Shown piece by piece: positions 13,001-27,562 of a DNA stretch of 64,000 nucleotides. This DNA is from Stercorarius parasiticus (Eukaryota; Chordata; Aves; Charadriiformes; Stercorariidae), in NCBI GenBank assembly GCA_013396915.1, contig VWZL01000023.1, forward strand, positions 28,192 to 92,191. The letters are read 5' to 3'. The notes under the pieces are model-generated. The model worked only from the letters and a program-made list of their open reading frames with translations. It ran no database searches and was not told the origin of the DNA. Position 1 is the first letter of the stretch; every line of letters starts with the position of its first letter. The position numbers and the translations under genes were made by a program.

Positions 13001-16000
13001 TTTCTTTACTTTTACTTTGAAGTGACTGGTTGCAGTGCTCGCCCTCTTCTCTAATGGTTCTTAATTTCAGGATTGTTAGTAAACTATTGCTAATCACTAT
13101 GTTTCTAATAACAGAAGAAACTTACTGTCAGTGTCTTCAATTGCTCATTATAAATGGGTGACCTCCCATTCAGTATCCTTTTTTTTTTTTTAGTTTCTTC
13201 TTCTTTTTCTACTTCTGTTCTCCCATCTTCTCCCTAGTGTTTGAGATGATTTTTTTTCTTTTTTTTTCCCCCCTTTAACTTTTGTGTTAATGGTTAGAGA
13301 ATTGTGGAGGACCTGTTGTATAGCTTTAGGCGCAAAATGCGGTGTGATGCCTAGCCAAATGCTGCTTCTTGTGCTGGCAAAACTTTTGAATGCATTTTGG
13401 AGCTTATTCACAGCTTCTAGTTATCATAAACATCCGGAAACAACTTGTTAAATTCTCCAGATAGATCCCGGGGCTGATTACTGGAGATGCAGAAATACCC
13501 TTTCTAGAAAGCACTCACCAAATTGTTGGGCCTGTTAATGCTGCTGCTGATGGATGAGTATGCTGCTTTGAAGACAGTATCTCGTGGTGCTGGTATTTGT
13601 GATAAATTTTCAGTATTTTCCACCATGTTTTTCGATGGACACTGCTCAATTTATTTATAAAAGTAATAAAAATCACTGACTGCTGCCTGGCTTTTACCTC
13701 TTAGGCGAGTCCCTCCCTTCAAAAAATGGGAAAAATGATGAAGGCTCACCATCTGTGGTGTTGGATCTCAGCAGATAACCTGTATGTGATCTTTTCTTGA
13801 GCAGTGGGACTTTAAGCTCATCTTCCTGCATTTCAAACCAGTGTTTTAGCCCCCATGTATTTCCCAGTCTAGAAATTATGTTCTCTGCCTGAATCCGCTT
13901 GTCTTTTTAGTAGCACTTCTCTGAATCACGTGCCAGTGAGAGCAGCCACGCAGGATTATCGAAGGAATTTCTTATACAGAGGCACTAACACTTAGATTTT
14001 ATTTATTTCTAAACTTAACTCCCAACCTTCATAGATGAGTGAGACAAGATCCAGTTCTTGAAAGCAATTTTCTTTGGTCTGACCTGTTAACGTGTACTAA
14101 CGATTGGACTTCTCTAGCCAGAGAAGCTGCCCAGCCTGGGCATCTTTCCACAATGGGTGGAATGACTGGGCTTGTGTGGAAAACCATTCTTTAAAACTAA
14201 AGATTTATCTCTGGTGTTTTCTTTGCTGAGAGAAATCAAAGAAAATGACTCTTCACCTTGGCTGCTCTGTTAAAAGTTAAGGTTCTTGGTAAAATATATT
14301 TACTCTGAATGGCCAAACAACATTCACAAAGCAAAATGGTCCTGTTGTGTGGCATAGACACGTTTCTCCAACCAGACGTGCTTGTTTATTGAGAGAACTT
14401 AGTGAGTCAGGAGCTACAAAACATGCATTGATGTTGCAGTGTGTACTAAGCAGCCTGATGCTTTTTATTTCATAATCCTTTTGTGAATGTCTTGGGGAAA
14501 ACCCTGGTTCCTCCTTACCTCGTAAGTGTCTACATGCAATTTTTGGTTTGGGGGACTTAAACAATTTTCATATGTGTTAGCTTTTAAAAAAGCGTGTACG
14601 AGCCTTTTTGAAAGAGCAAGCTGTAGGCAGAGCATCCTTTCCTATTGATAGTCACAGGAGAGAGAGTGGGCGGATGACGTAGGATGCCGCCCATGGGTTG
14701 CTTTTGCATCCTTAAGCTATTTTCTTCGAAACCTTACTGGCTATCTGAAGTAGGTGTGGAGTAGGAAATATCCTTGTTTCCAGATGAGTTGCTTGAGAAT
14801 GTTTCCTCAACACACAGAAACCGGGGGACGTACCTGCTCACGCAGCTGCAGCATGAACTGCAGCAAACGGTTGAGTTCACACAATCTGGCAAGAGAGAAG
14901 TGACACAGATTTGGAAACAAGCAACTGGGAGCTGGGAAAATAAACTGGCCTCTCTGATTCCGTGGACCTCCTGCCCTACACATACAATTAGGTGACTTGT
15001 CTTAAGACAGTGAAACGGCCTGCTGGCTTTGGGAAGGCTGGGCTGTGGTCACAAGGCTTGGGTGAGGGGACGTGGGCTGAAGTGGGGGTGTGTATAATGA
15101 GGCAGGCAATCCCCATGACTAATGCAGCTTTTGCGGAGGAACGTGTGTTTGTGTTGTATTGTCAAGCAGGAAATGTCAGATATATGTTGATAGATTAGAG
15201 TTACCTTCTAAACTCTGTGAAGGTCTTTACAGTGAGTCAAAATAGAAATGCTGTCTGTTAAACTGAGATAAGTCGAGTTTCTGTAAAGCTTGTTCTTATT
15301 CTTTTACACTTTGAACAGTTTTTCTATTGTCCTCGCCCTCTCTTTGAATTTTAGATATTGTTTAGATACAACAGGTACCAAAATGCACAACATCATCAGA
15401 ACACCCGTGTGCTTGATACTGGGATTTGTTGTAGCTGAAACTGGCTTGCAGTCAGAGGCGTTTCTCGTGCTGAAGTTAGGCAAATGGCAAGTAGCTCTAC
15501 CTTTTCTTAGCTAAAAAGCATCAATTTCTTGTGCACTAGTGTGATGTTTCTAGGAACATGTATTTACCTGTACTTGAACACAGAACTAAACACCTAGTTA
15601 TCTGTAATTGCAGTTTGTAAGCTATCCTTCAGTCTGTCCTTGGTAGCTGTGTATATACTTTTTTTTGGTTGGCTGGTTTTGTATTTGTTGTTGGTTTTTT
15701 GCTAGTTTCTTTTGTGTTAGGAAAGAAAAAACCAAACATTTTGCCAATTTGGATAAACAGCCAGAGGTAGGGGCATTTATTTGCATAGTGGATATTCGCT
15801 GTTGTTAGGAGACAGAGTCTTTGTGGTGGGTTTTGTAGCTTGCTGCAGATGCAGCTGTACTGCTGGGACTGATCTTCTTACTACTCTACTTCAGGCAACA
15901 GGAAAAAAAGGCAAGATTTCCTGAAGCAAAATGCTTTGTGTCTTTGCCCTTCAGCTTTGCTGGTGTTAACTACGCCAGCAAGGGGTTTGAATTGTGATGA

Positions 16001-17130
16001 GGTGAGATGTGACAGGAAAAAAAAATTAATTATAAATTGCAGCTTTTTTGTGTATTTACTTTGTGCATTTGACAGCACTTGTTTTATTTCCCTGCTATAA
16101 TTATCCTGCCTGTTCTAAGATTAGGGTACCAGTGTGACATGGGCCAAGGGCTCGTAGCATGGATAGTGCTTGTACGGGCAGTGGCACTTCTGCTGGTGGA
16201 GCTGGGTGGTGTCCTCAAATAAAACACAACTGTGTTGGAGGAGGGGAGAGATTGCAGCAGCGTGAGAGACTTTTTGCCAGCATGGCTGCATCTGTTGGGC
16301 TCTGCTTCCCCGTGCCACTGATTGACATGATCCACTGGCAAAACCTATGGATGTGTGTGTGGGTGGGTTTTAAGGCATTGCCTCATTTTATTTGTGGAAG
16401 AAAGGTTTATCAGTGAAGTATGAAACTGTAATAAACCCACAAACATTTATTGCTGGTTTTTTCCATGACTCTGTTTTTAATCGATGTATCTGTTAGTGCC
16501 CTTAACGTTGCAAATACAATTATTCTTGTCCTTTGTAAGGAATGCACCAGGGTGGGGAAGATCTGGGGAATTTTATTGGTTTTGGTTTGTGAGTCTGGCT
16601 ACATGATGGACCCTGCTTTCTGTATGCTTATTTTTAACTTGCCTATACCTTCAAAAAATGGAAAATATGCAACGTGTAGCAGGAGCTTCTCTGTTAGCTC
16701 AATTGTTTCTTAATCCTCTGTGTTTTTTGCAAGCTAGGTCTGTAAGTTCGTAACAAAACAAGAACAGAGTGAAGCTCTGAGAGGTTCTGGCTGTTCAGGA
16801 AGTGACTTTTAATGGTGATGGTAGCAGGCATTAAACCCTTCAGCTGTAACTACTCATTCTGTTGAAGAAATGTTTGTAAAGCATTATAAATAGTGTTTTT
16901 CCATGTTACAAATCTATTTGTTTCACTTTCTTTTCAGCTGTCAACACTTCAGATTGTAACTGAAATGCCTATTCTTTTAAGACATCTCTGTTTCTTACAA
17001 AGTACCTCGTCTGTTCTCATTAGTAGCTTCATGACAGTCTCGTAGTTGAAAGTATGAAGTAGGTTCTCAGGGTATTGACAGAAAAATATGCCAGAAAAAT
17101 CCTGCTATATCCAAAGTGTTTGTGGTAGTC

Positions 17131-17170
17131 TGCAGCAAGGTTTATCCAAGATTTGCAGCAAGGTTATCCA
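17131..17170 (+). repeat. Short tandem duplication
   Basis: TGCAGCAAGGTTTATCCA is followed five bases later by TGCAGCAAGGTTATCCA, differing by one T. It lies in PIAS1 intron 1. Confidence 0.8.
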
Positions 17171-18774
17171 GTTCTGTTGGTGTGGTTCAACAGAGCAGAA
17201 ATTTTATGGCAAATTTAGTTAAATCTATCTGGGTGCATACCTCATTAAATACATGAATCATCTAATTTAGCACTTTTAAATAACATGACCTGTTTCAGTA
17301 TAGGGGAAAACCTCTTGTGGACACCTGTATGTTGAAGATCTCTTGCAGGTGCTGGAGGTTTGAGGTATTGATAGGGGGTTGGGGCTGGTTTTGCTAAAGC
17401 TGGGGATAGCATACTTTCTAGTACTAGCACTCTAGGTTTAAGAATTAATGTGAAAATAACTTGAGTAACGTGTCTGAATATTTTGCACGGTTTGAAGAAC
17501 TGGAGAGGATGGGAGCATTCGTACTCTATTTTAAAGATTCTTTGCTAGTGCTAGTTTGGTTATTCAGCCCTCAGTCGCTGGGAAATTGCAGAACCCTGGT
17601 ATGCTGAATTAGCTGTTTTAGTCCCAAATATGTACTTCAAGTATTATTTTGGTTTTGATCTTTTGGAATTGACTACAAAATATTCAGGGTATTTAGTGGT
17701 GTCATACAAAAGATCCAGGTAGCCAGTTGTGGCATTGTACTTCCTTGTCATTTCCTGGGGAATCCAAAATTCTGCAGGAATATCATTTCAGCTGGTGTCA
17801 CAGGCCTCGGGATGGCGAACGAGCCCATGTCAAGCACTGAAAGAAGTTTTCAAATAGAAACTGGGCTCCTAAATTGACTTTCTGGCTCCCGCTTGACCAG
17901 CGGAGAAGTAGTTGGTGCACACGGGCGACTGCCGGTTTCACTACTTTGTGTAGTGTTTTTCTCGGTTCCTGAAGAAGCGAAACAGTTTACAAGTCTTACC
18001 AGTTTGATTCATTAGACCACATTGTGAGACAGTAAAAGACTGTGTAAATGAAGATGCTAATTAATAGAAGGCAAAGCCCAACTCTCCCATCCAAAACAGA
18101 ACATGCAGCTTTGATGTGAGAAGTGAGGAAATGGAATTGGAAAAAGTTTCCTTTAACTCAGTAATGATCATATGGGGTTGCACACAAATTGGATTATAAT
18201 TTCTCTCTCTCTTTTTGACATCAGTCACTTATCTCCTTTCCTTTGAACCTGCGTGGATTAGTTATGCTGCATGGCAAAAAGCGAAGGAGGGACTTGAAAG
18301 TGAAGTAACGTTCCAGAGTTAAGGACTGGCACAGCTTTTAAGTGCGAGTACTGGAGACGTGGATATTGTCAATGTATGACTTTTTATTCATCTAGTTAGA
18401 TGTAAAAAAAAAAAGTTAACATTATAGATACTAGCAAAACGGTGATTAGAAAATAATTACATGTACAAGCATTATTTTGTGCTGGCAACTCGTCCTTTTC
18501 TCAGTTGTTTTTTTTTTTCCCCAGCATTGCTGTCCTGAATTGTGTATGGCAAATGGAAATCCCTTTAAAAATTGCTCAGTACCGACTTTCTAAGTAGCTA
18601 TATCTGTCTGTGAACAAGTACTGTTTTGCATTATATTTGTCATAATCAGTGGGAGAAGAGCAGTCGTGGGGTGCCTTTAAAAACTGTATGCTTAGTGGGA
18701 TTAAGCCACATTCTAATGTTAGTGTTTAAGATGATGTAACTTGAATACTGATTTTTTGTTTTGTTTCTTTTAAG

Positions 18775-19219
18775 CAAATGGTTATGAGCCTTAGAGTTTC
18801 TGAACTGCAAGTACTTCTGGGTTACGCGGGGAGGAACAAGCACGGACGAAAACACGAACTTCTCACAAAAGCACTGCATTTGTTAAAGGCTGGCTGCAGT
18901 CCTGCTGTACAAATGAAAATCAAAGAACTCTATAGGCGAAGGTTCCCTCAGAAAATTATGACACCTGCAGACTTATCTATCGCCAGCGTACACTCGAGCT
19001 CCATGCCAGCAGCTTTGTCTCCGTCTACCATTCCACAGCTCAGTTACGATGGCCACCCTGCCACGTCACCATTGCTTCCCGTTTCGCTTCTGGGACCTAA
19101 ACATGAACTGGAACTGCCCCATCTCACATCTGCGCTGCACCCTGTCCATCCTGACATAAAACTTCAGAAATTACCTTTTTATGACTTGTTGGATGAGCTG
19201 ATAAAACCTACCAGCTTAG
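18775..19219 (+). CDS. PIAS1: PIAS1 exon 2: SAP domain and start of PINIT domain
   Basis: Encodes residues 9-156. The acceptor is TTTCTTTTAAG before CAA; the donor is GTAAGG after the first base of codon 157. It starts QMVMSLRVSELQVLLGYAG, the SAP helix-extended loop-helix module (about residues 11-45) that binds AT-rich matrix-attachment DNA and p53. The embedded LQVLL (19-23) is the LxxLL nuclear-receptor-type motif used in STAT1 repression. KIKELYRRRFPQKIM follows, then a Ser/Pro-rich linker, and the exon closes with LLDELIKPTSL at the front of the PINIT domain. Large second exons coding for the SAP region are typical of PIAS genes. An ATG at 18778 is residue 10, not the normal start, because the open frame continues into the splice acceptor. 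Confidence 0.98.
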
Positions 19220-22200
19220 GTAAGGTTGCAAATGTTGTAACAATATTTTTAAGCCCTTTTTTTTTTTAATAGTAATGTATGAATTCAGCTGCTAATGCAG
19301 TAACTGGTTAAATATTGCATCACACCGGTGTTTAGAGAATTGCTATTTTTGGTAACTTTTGGAACAGATTGTTCTACATGGAGAGACATCTTACGTAACA
19401 CTCATTAGTTACTTTAGCTGAGACACTAAGTATGGTTCAAAGATCCGCTATGTTTAAGGGGCGAGTTTGACAAGAAACAAACTAAACCTTAGAAAAAGAA
19501 AAAAAAACCTGCTTTCGGTAGTTCTTATAAACCATAGAGTCTAATTATTTAAAAAACAAACAAACAAACAAAAAAACCCAAGAGAAATACCCCTGAATCC
19601 ATCAAGCCCATAAAATCTTCTCATCTGTGCTGGGAAAGAATGCCAGGCTAGGTATTTGCCGTGATGCTTTACAGCCTGAACACCTGAGTTTAGGAAGGCT
19701 TGAGGTTCTTTTCCAGTTGTGGCTACTTGTCTTTAAACTCTCTGTTGTATTAAGGTATAAATCACTTGTGTAGCTGCTGAGAATAATCTGATGCTCCCAG
19801 AGAATTGTATAACAATGTGTGATTTTTCTGGCTCTGACTCCACCTAGCACTTTACAGCATGGTTAACTTTTAATACTCTTGAATACTGCTTAAATACAAT
19901 AGTCCTGTTGACTGCTGGAGGGGCTGCTTCCATGTTGGAACCTTCTGCTGTCTTGAAACCCTGGAGAAGATTCACTGTGAGAATAGCTGGGAGGAGGAGA
20001 TTTGAGAGAGTAGATATGGGGAGGTGGTGGGTGAGTGGAAAAAACCTGTCCTTTGCGAAAGAGATCCCTTGTAAATAAAAATGAGCAGGTACTTTACATT
20101 AACAGCTACATGGGGTTGTAGAAGGCCTGATGATGTGAGTGGTGATGGTGGTCTGCAGACTTTGGAAGTATGTTGCGCAGTTGTTTGCGAATTTTTTGTT
20201 TTAACTGTTATAACTGAGACGTTGAGGGAAAAACAGATAGCTTTTGATAATCTCATCTTCTGGTTCAGGTATTCTTTTAAGAGGTGTACTGTATCTATTT
20301 AGCTTTAATCTAAAACCTAATTGATTAATAAGCATTCCAGGCAATGCTGGTGGTACAGGATAATTAGGTACTCAGTATGTGTCTCATCACTTTTACATTA
20401 TAAATACTTAAAAATAATGCTATAATTTCAATAAGACATTCCAATGCAGGAATTATGGTATGCATTTATTCCTGGATGTGGTAAGAGCACTTTGCTGTCA
20501 GCTCCATGTCTGACGAACAAGCCCCAAATGAAGAGATCATAATTCATGCTCTGTCATGTCTTATTGCTTGAGGAGTTTATATACAATAGCATATTTTTTC
20601 CCTCGTTTGTGGACTCCGAGTGTCAGGGTAAGAAAATGGAAGTGGATGAAATTCCAACCAGATCCCTTTTTAAGCAGTCTCTGTCCTTTCAGTTAACTTA
20701 AGGGTATGTTTGGGGTTTTTGTTTTGCGTGTGCATCCTGTGGTGTCTTTCTGTTTGTCTGAAGCAATAATATTAAAAAGCTTTTTTTTTCTTGTGCTTTT
20801 GGGGGAAGAGAGCGCTTTGGTGTCTGTGCAAATGAGAAATGGTTGGTTGTTTCCTCTTGTAATGGAAAGTAATGTTGCTACAGATCGTAAAATCGCTAGC
20901 TCTAAATGTCATGAAGGTATTTTAGAGTAATAAATATATATATGTTAATGAAAAAGCATATTGGATTAATAACCAGTGATACGCAGCTTTATATGCTTTC
21001 AAAACAGCTTGGAGCAATTGTGCATACAGCTTAGGAGTTTTAAATGCAAGTATACAGCAGACTTTTATTAATTTTCTGCATGTATACAGTTACTGATACT
21101 GTAACAAAAAACAGCCTTAAATGTTTTGTTGAATATTTGCCCCAGATCGTTTGGGCATCCTTCTCACTTGCTGCAAACAACGTGGGTTTCCTCAAGTGTC
21201 AAATTTCTAGGTTGCCTGGCTTTGTTTTCAGATGGCAGATGCATATTACAAACGCTCAGAACTTCTTGGCGTTTGGCCAGCGTTTCAGCATCTCCTGCTT
21301 GCTTTTTCCCCATCAGATTCCTCAGGGGTAGGGATAAGAAACTTTCAAATCTACTCTGTTTCCCTCCACCACAGGGACAAACTGGTGACCGGATGTGGGG
21401 TTTTGTATAATTATCTCCCTGCTTAAAATGGAACCTACTGGAACAGAAAAAAATGCGTATGTGTGTGAGAGAGAGGGTGAGTGAGTGCAAGCTCCACTGA
21501 TTTGGGGATCTTTAGATTCTTCTGAACTGGCAGTCACTACGTAAAAGTTGGGCGGAGCACATCTTTGGATGTGATTCTCTTGGACTTTCCCAAGTCAAGG
21601 TGAAATGTCTTGGAAGGTTTGCTGTAGTAGTCTTCTGTCCCATCGAGATGTGATTATTAATTTGAAAAACGATAATTTGACAAAGCCTCGGGGAAGGGAG
21701 TTGCACAGCAAGGCACTTGAACATGCATTCTGTACCCAAATATTTCACGTAGGTGGGTAGTACACAAGCTAATGTGAATAACAGATAAGGAAATTAAATT
21801 TGCTAACTATTATTTTTAATGTCAAGAACAAAAGGAGGAAATGGATGTTACCTTCTTACACTTGCTTCCTTAAAATGTAGCTCTGAACTGTGATTAAAAG
21901 CCACATGCTGACTGCTCGCTGGGCTGGATTCATGGCGAGGGGGAAATGCAGTGTTTTATCCATCCATGCCCTTCTCGCCAACAGCTATTGAGGATCTTTA
22001 CTTGAGCGTGGCTGGCTGAAGCATGCATGACAAGCTAAGGTTAGAAGGTGGCCGTTGGCTAACTTTTTTTTATTTTTAAACCCTCTCTGGTTTACAGCAG
22101 CCCATACTACTTGCAGCAATGGGAAGGGTGCTTGCAGAAGAGCAGACTTGCTGAGCTAGTTGAACCCGTAAACTCAGCCTGTGCTACCTCAACCTGCTCT

Positions 22201-24409
22201 TGTTTGAAGAACTGAAAATAGCAGCTAGGCCCTGCTGATGGTGGGACTCTTCTCCTGCTGTTAATCTGCTCAGATAGCGGAGTCTCACTTCCTCCTGAGT
22301 GTTTCAAGTACGCGACTCCTGCGTAGCTCTTTCAGAGCCGTGTGGCTAATACTGACAATCATGGCTGTGCTGTCGGGGGGTGACAGCATTTTCTTTACTC
22401 CCAAGAAGACCGTCAGTGGGCTTGTTCATCTGAGACGAAGAGATATCTGTCCATGTTCAGCGGAGCTGTCAAATTTGATCCATATTTTATTAGTCATCCA
22501 CATTGCAAAATTGAGAAGGCATCTATATTGGATGTTTTTGTGTACAAGCCAACTAGGAATGCTCTGTATTCTGAACGTGTATGTTGGTGAGTGAATCTGT
22601 ACACTGAGCTCTTGCAGTGCTAGGGAGAAGTCTGAGCACTCTGCTCCATGGTTAACCACGATTTGATGTGATTATAGGACTGGGTTTTCTTGAGGAAAAG
22701 CTATCCAGTTTGGCCCTGATGGAATGTATGAAAGTTGCCTTATTATTGTGAGTTCTGTGTTGTTTTTTTGAATAGCACCTCCTTTAAATAGGAGAATTTT
22801 GGTTGTTAGTTTCTGAAATGAAGCTGCAGCTATCACTTAATTTTTCCCTATTTTCAGCCCAGTGTACAGACGCTGCCAATTGGTTGTTTTTTAAGCATGG
22901 GGCCAATTTTCTGAAAGTAACTTCTAACACACAGATAAGATCTCTTTTGTGTGGTGAAATGTGCTTACTATGAGATGAGTAACGAGTACCAAAATTCTGC
23001 CAGATTATTATGGAAGAAACATTAGATAGGTAAACAACATCTTAAAAATACTTCTTGTTACAGCGTATGTCATTCCTAATTGCTTTAGCTGTCTAGTTGT
23101 TCCAGAAAATGTTTTAACTAGGTTATGGGTCTTCACTTACCTGTAAGGGGAAATTAACCTTTTCTTTTCAATGTAAAGGATTAAAGAGGCTGTGGACTAT
23201 GCTACTCTTTTAAAAGCTGTCCGAATAGCATACGGACAATCACCCTACAATTTAATCGCCCCGCTGCAGGTTTGAGCGATGTAGAACACAACACTGAAAC
23301 TCAGATCTGAGCTGTGGAAATCAGGACTTTTACCTACAGGTCTCACCGTCCTGGAAAGGGTTTTTGGGGAGTCAGAGTATCACTTACAGAACGCGTTGTA
23401 CGCCACCTGCCAGACTGCAGATACTGGCTCCATCGGGTGAAAGGAGCTTCCAGTGGCTCTACTGGGGCTTGTCTTGATTTGCTTAGGTCTTAGTTTAATT
23501 TCTTAATCTGTGGACTCTAATAAGAGGGTTTCTCCAATAAGCAGAATTTCACCCTTGGTGCCTGCCCTCAAGAACTATGGGCTGATTAACCAGCGTTGGT
23601 GCTTCTGACTTGCATTTACCTTGAAATTTTCTTTTTGACTGTGATTGATCATGGTTACTTGGATGTGCTGCGTTCTTGAAGCCAGATCTTGCAACTGATC
23701 TGACTAAAATCTTTAGGGTGACTGTAGTTCAAAGTACAGCTATTAAACGATTAAACAATTCAGTGCGCTTAGAAATCTAGGTTGGAAAGTATAGAAGTTT
23801 TGTTTGGCAAGTATTCCTCCCTTTCGTATATCAGCAAGCTGATCTGTTGCTCTGTGCAATCAGCATTATGGTTTGTATGAAAGTCACGCTTTGCTGTCTG
23901 TGTTTGTTATTTTTTTAAATGTACTTTGTGGGAGGAAGTTCAACAAAATACTGTATTCTCAACTCAGGCTTGAGCTTTCTGACTTCCGGCTCTACAGTTT
24001 TTAATCGTGCAAGAATAAGCTGAAATATTAGCTCTGTCTGCTTCATGTGCTGTAGCTCAACTAGAATTACAGTGCACTTAAGTTTCTTTTTTTGGCTTCA
24101 ACTTGTATTTGCATGCGGTATGCCTCAAGTTCATGTATAGAGAATCTTTCCATAGTTTAAAGTCTAGTTTTTGAAGTGTGAGAGCTTTAACCCACTGGGT
24201 AGCTCTTGTGCTGCAGAGGAATATAATTTATTACTGTTCACTTCAGCTGATTGCTCAATCTCCGTGCGTGTAGAACTGAGATCACCCAAATCCCAGGACC
24301 TTAGAGGATAAGGATGTTTGCAGACACTGCTGCTCTGATTTGAATGGATCTAGGGAAGCAACTTTGCTTCTCAAGATCAAATTAGGATATCTTCTTGATA
24401 ATTTGATAA

Positions 24410-24466
24410 GGATTTGGGCTCAGTGATCCTCACGGGTCCCTTCCAACTCAGGATATTCTATGATTC
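24410..24466 (+). repeat. CR1 LINE 3' end, sense orientation
   Basis: Contains TTTGGGCTCAGTGATCCTCA, GGGTCCCTTCCAACTCAGGA and the terminal ATTCTATGATTCT, the canonical avian CR1 3' terminus. It is a severely 5'-truncated insertion of about 57 bp. Confidence 0.88.
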
Positions 24467-27400
24467 TAATTAAAGCTTTTAGTAGAAGGAATTACGGCAA
24501 ACCACGTGGTTGTCTCAAAGCATGTGAGTAATCCAGTAGTAATCAGTGAACCAATCTAAGCTTGGAGTGGTATCCCGGTACCCCTTTTAAGTGTTTGGAG
24601 AGCTTGAGGCCTAGAAATGATGCTCACATGTCGTGAGAGAGGAAGCTATGCTATTGCAATGTATATTTTTTAAGATTTCATTTTGCAACCAAGTGTTGAG
24701 ATGACTTAGAAGTTGTTGGAAATACTGCTGGGACTTGGAAGTCTTAAATAACTTAGAATTTTTTAGAGGTACTTTAATCTCTCTTTATGATGGCCTTTAG
24801 GAAAAGATGATACGGGTTATGCTAATCCTGGTAGAGAGTTTACTAGGGACTCTCTTATCTAATCGTGAACGTTAAACTTAATTTTTTGCCTTTCCTACTA
24901 GGCTTCTAAAACTTGCTACTTCCTTGGTGAGAGTAAAAATGCACTAGGATACCCAGCGTAGGGATGTGTCAGTGCTCGCTTTTTAGTACTGCTCATTTCA
25001 AGTGTTTAAACTGTCGGTGCTCTTAAAATAGAAGCTAAAATGCTCAAGCCTGAATGGCAGCAGTTGAGTTCTGGGACGTATATTCAGGTGTCTAAAGAAA
25101 TCAAGTGACTTGAGTATGGAGCATCCAGTGATGTTCCTTCCCTCTGGTAAAATGGTGGAACAGATGTGTACTGGAGATCTGTAAGCCAGGGCGGGCAGTG
25201 GTGAGAGGAGAGCTGGGGTAGTTTGGGAGGGCGGAGAGTTCTGGCACTGAAGGTTGGCATGAAACTGTCCCTTAATACTTACTGTAGGTCTTCAGAAATC
25301 CTCATTGCTCAGAAATGCTCTAGTACGTGACTGATTTTAAAAAAATAATCAAATATAAATATCTGTCCAATGGCACAGAGTTTCCAGCAGATCTGTTCTG
25401 TTTATACAACGTAACATAGAGAGTTATAAAATGCGTAATACTTATGAATTAATTGTAGCCCTTGGAGTATTTCCAGGCTATTTTCATATATAAATTTAGG
25501 CACTATTTCAAATAAGCTCCTTCTGTGTCTTTTTACTCCTTGCCTTTCCCACCCCCAGTGTAGCTCTGCCTATTCCTTCTGAGTATTAACTGTTAAAAGC
25601 TTAACTGGAACAGAATCTAAAAATGATCTTAAATGACAAATGCAGCAGGCTGACCAGAACCGGAGTTCAGTTTTTCATCTGGTTTAAGCTGAGGAAGGTG
25701 GCACTGTCACTTGACAGTAATGCAGTGTATTTGTGAGCGTGGTGCAGTTGTAACCCGTGGAAGTGGGTTAAGAGCTGGTTGCTGCTGTCAAGGCAAGAAT
25801 GATGTGTGTGTTTACTAAAATGCTTTCCTTCAAGTAGATTTGAAGTGTTTTGAAATGTTAAGGTTACACAACATCCATTGTGATAAGCGATTGAAATGAA
25901 GTGGCCAAGTTGTCACGGCAAGGGAGTGATGGAACAACAAGGGGAATGTGGGATTTCTCTGGGTGCCAGAGGAGAGCTCGGTGTGGTTGAGCTGATGGAG
26001 CCCGTGCTGGGCGTCTGTGCTTCTGCACGGCCCTTGGCACGCAGGGACGTGGCTCTAGCGATTAGCAAGAGCTTTTCCTTCCTTCCAGGGCAGAAGGTGG
26101 CCCTCTGAGGAGGGGTCTAGCTGGGAAAGACCCCGATACTGCACACCACCAATGCCTTTAATGGGTAGCAGGAACTTAAGGGTATGGCGGGGAGTTGTTG
26201 AAAAGGTACTGCTGCTTCATTCCAGAAGATGGCAGGAGCTTGGTGCTAAGAGGTTGTGGTTAACAGAAAGGAAGTGTTTATGTATAAACACTTGCATTAC
26301 CCAGGAACTTCATAAATTGCGGTGGTTTTAAAAGGGCTAATGATACATACCGAGATGTTGCAGATCGCCCATTAAGGTGTATCCTCTCATCGTTTCTCTC
26401 CCATGTAGCTGCTTGGTTTCTGCTTATACGCAGATGCTGCAATGGGCTGTACACAGGCATTTGAGATCATGTCCAAAAGCAGTTGTATAAATGAACCCCG
26501 TTGATTGATACAAGAGGTTTTGGACAAACTACATTATGAGGAGCTGTGTGTATGTAGTGTTGTGTTATGGATTTGCTGGCTTCTGCTGCCATTGAACATA
26601 ATTCAAAGCCTCTCTGAATTTTACCTTTTTAAAAGGTAAACATCTTCTGTGCTTCAATCTAGATGCAGTAATTTTCATTTAGCTTGGAGGCAGTGTATTA
26701 AATTTTCAGCACTGATATTTGAAAGAGGATTGGACATAAATTGTTACAACGCCTTCTGTTGTTTAAAAGCAAAATGCCTGTGCTGCAACAAAATGAGATA
26801 TTTTACCTATCTGGGGAAGATAAGCAAGAATTATTTATGTGTTGGGCTGACAAATTCTAAAATGTTTAGGTTTTTCTGGTTAATGTGTTGGCAAATTTAA
26901 CTAATCAAAATTATGTACTATATTAGGTTAATGAATAACCAATTAGACATCTCTTGTTTATCTTACAGCAGGTAGCAAAAATTTGCTATAGTCCTGATAC
27001 TCTTATTTAACGTAACTATTTTTGCCTTTGGAAATAAATATGCTATTATTGGAAATCATTGGTAATGGGCCAATTCAATGATACCTTTTCTCATGGCCCG
27101 AACTTACGTAATTACTGCAGTGGAAAGTGCAAGTTTAATTTTAGTCCAAGTATCTTTCTGTATTGGAAAGCAATATATTCTCTTCCCTATTTGATAAGCA
27201 GCACTTGGTGATGATAGATGGAAAAGATCAACCTTAGAATATTGGCAGTATGATGGTCAGCTGCAGTTGCATTAGGAAGCATCACCACCTCAACAATGTG
27301 ATAACGTAAGTTTCATTAAAGATTTTAAGGTATCTGTTCTTGAATGGGAATTTAGAGACTGGCTTTTTCTCAAGGCAGCAAGAGGTATTTTACTGCAGAA

Positions 27401-27562
27401 AGATTCTGTGGCTATTTTTAGCCGTGGGTACTGGTGAGGTGGAACAGAATATTTTTAGAGCTGTAGAAAATGCAGCCACTCAAGCTGGGCTCTTTTTTTT
27501 CACTCTAGCGCTATAGGGTTTTTCCAAAATAAAGAATAAAACTGGTGGGAAATGTTTTTATG

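Larger units (their letters stand above)
1..18774 (+). other. PIAS1: PIAS1 intron 1, distal part
   Basis: No PIAS1 exon is recognisable here, and a search by eye for the short first coding exon found nothing. The stretch ends in a pyrimidine-rich tract and AAG acceptor at 18772-18774. It holds two antisense CR1-family LINE remnants (445-870 and 3098-4115), a smaller CR1 scrap near 6956, poly-T runs and small CpG-denser patches near 12880 and 17810. Open frames at 8287-8859 (+) and 2349-2789 (-) look like chance. It could in part be intergenic if an alternative first exon lies inside the window, but I see none. Confidence 0.8.

Noticed and set aside
12690..13097. 135-codon - strand frame in PIAS1 intron 1
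   Set aside because: Spans a CpG-dense patch flanked by poly-A/T; no similarity recognised and no exon-like boundaries.
18778..19269. ATG at 18778 as the PIAS1 start, giving a 163-codon single-exon protein
   Set aside because: The frame is open through the upstream acceptor, the preceding CAA fits residue 9 of PIAS1, and read-through past 19219 runs into intron sequence.
26926..26940. HNF1-like near-palindrome GGTTAATGAATAACC
   Set aside because: One imperfect site in an AT-rich intron is expected by chance, and nothing else supports it.
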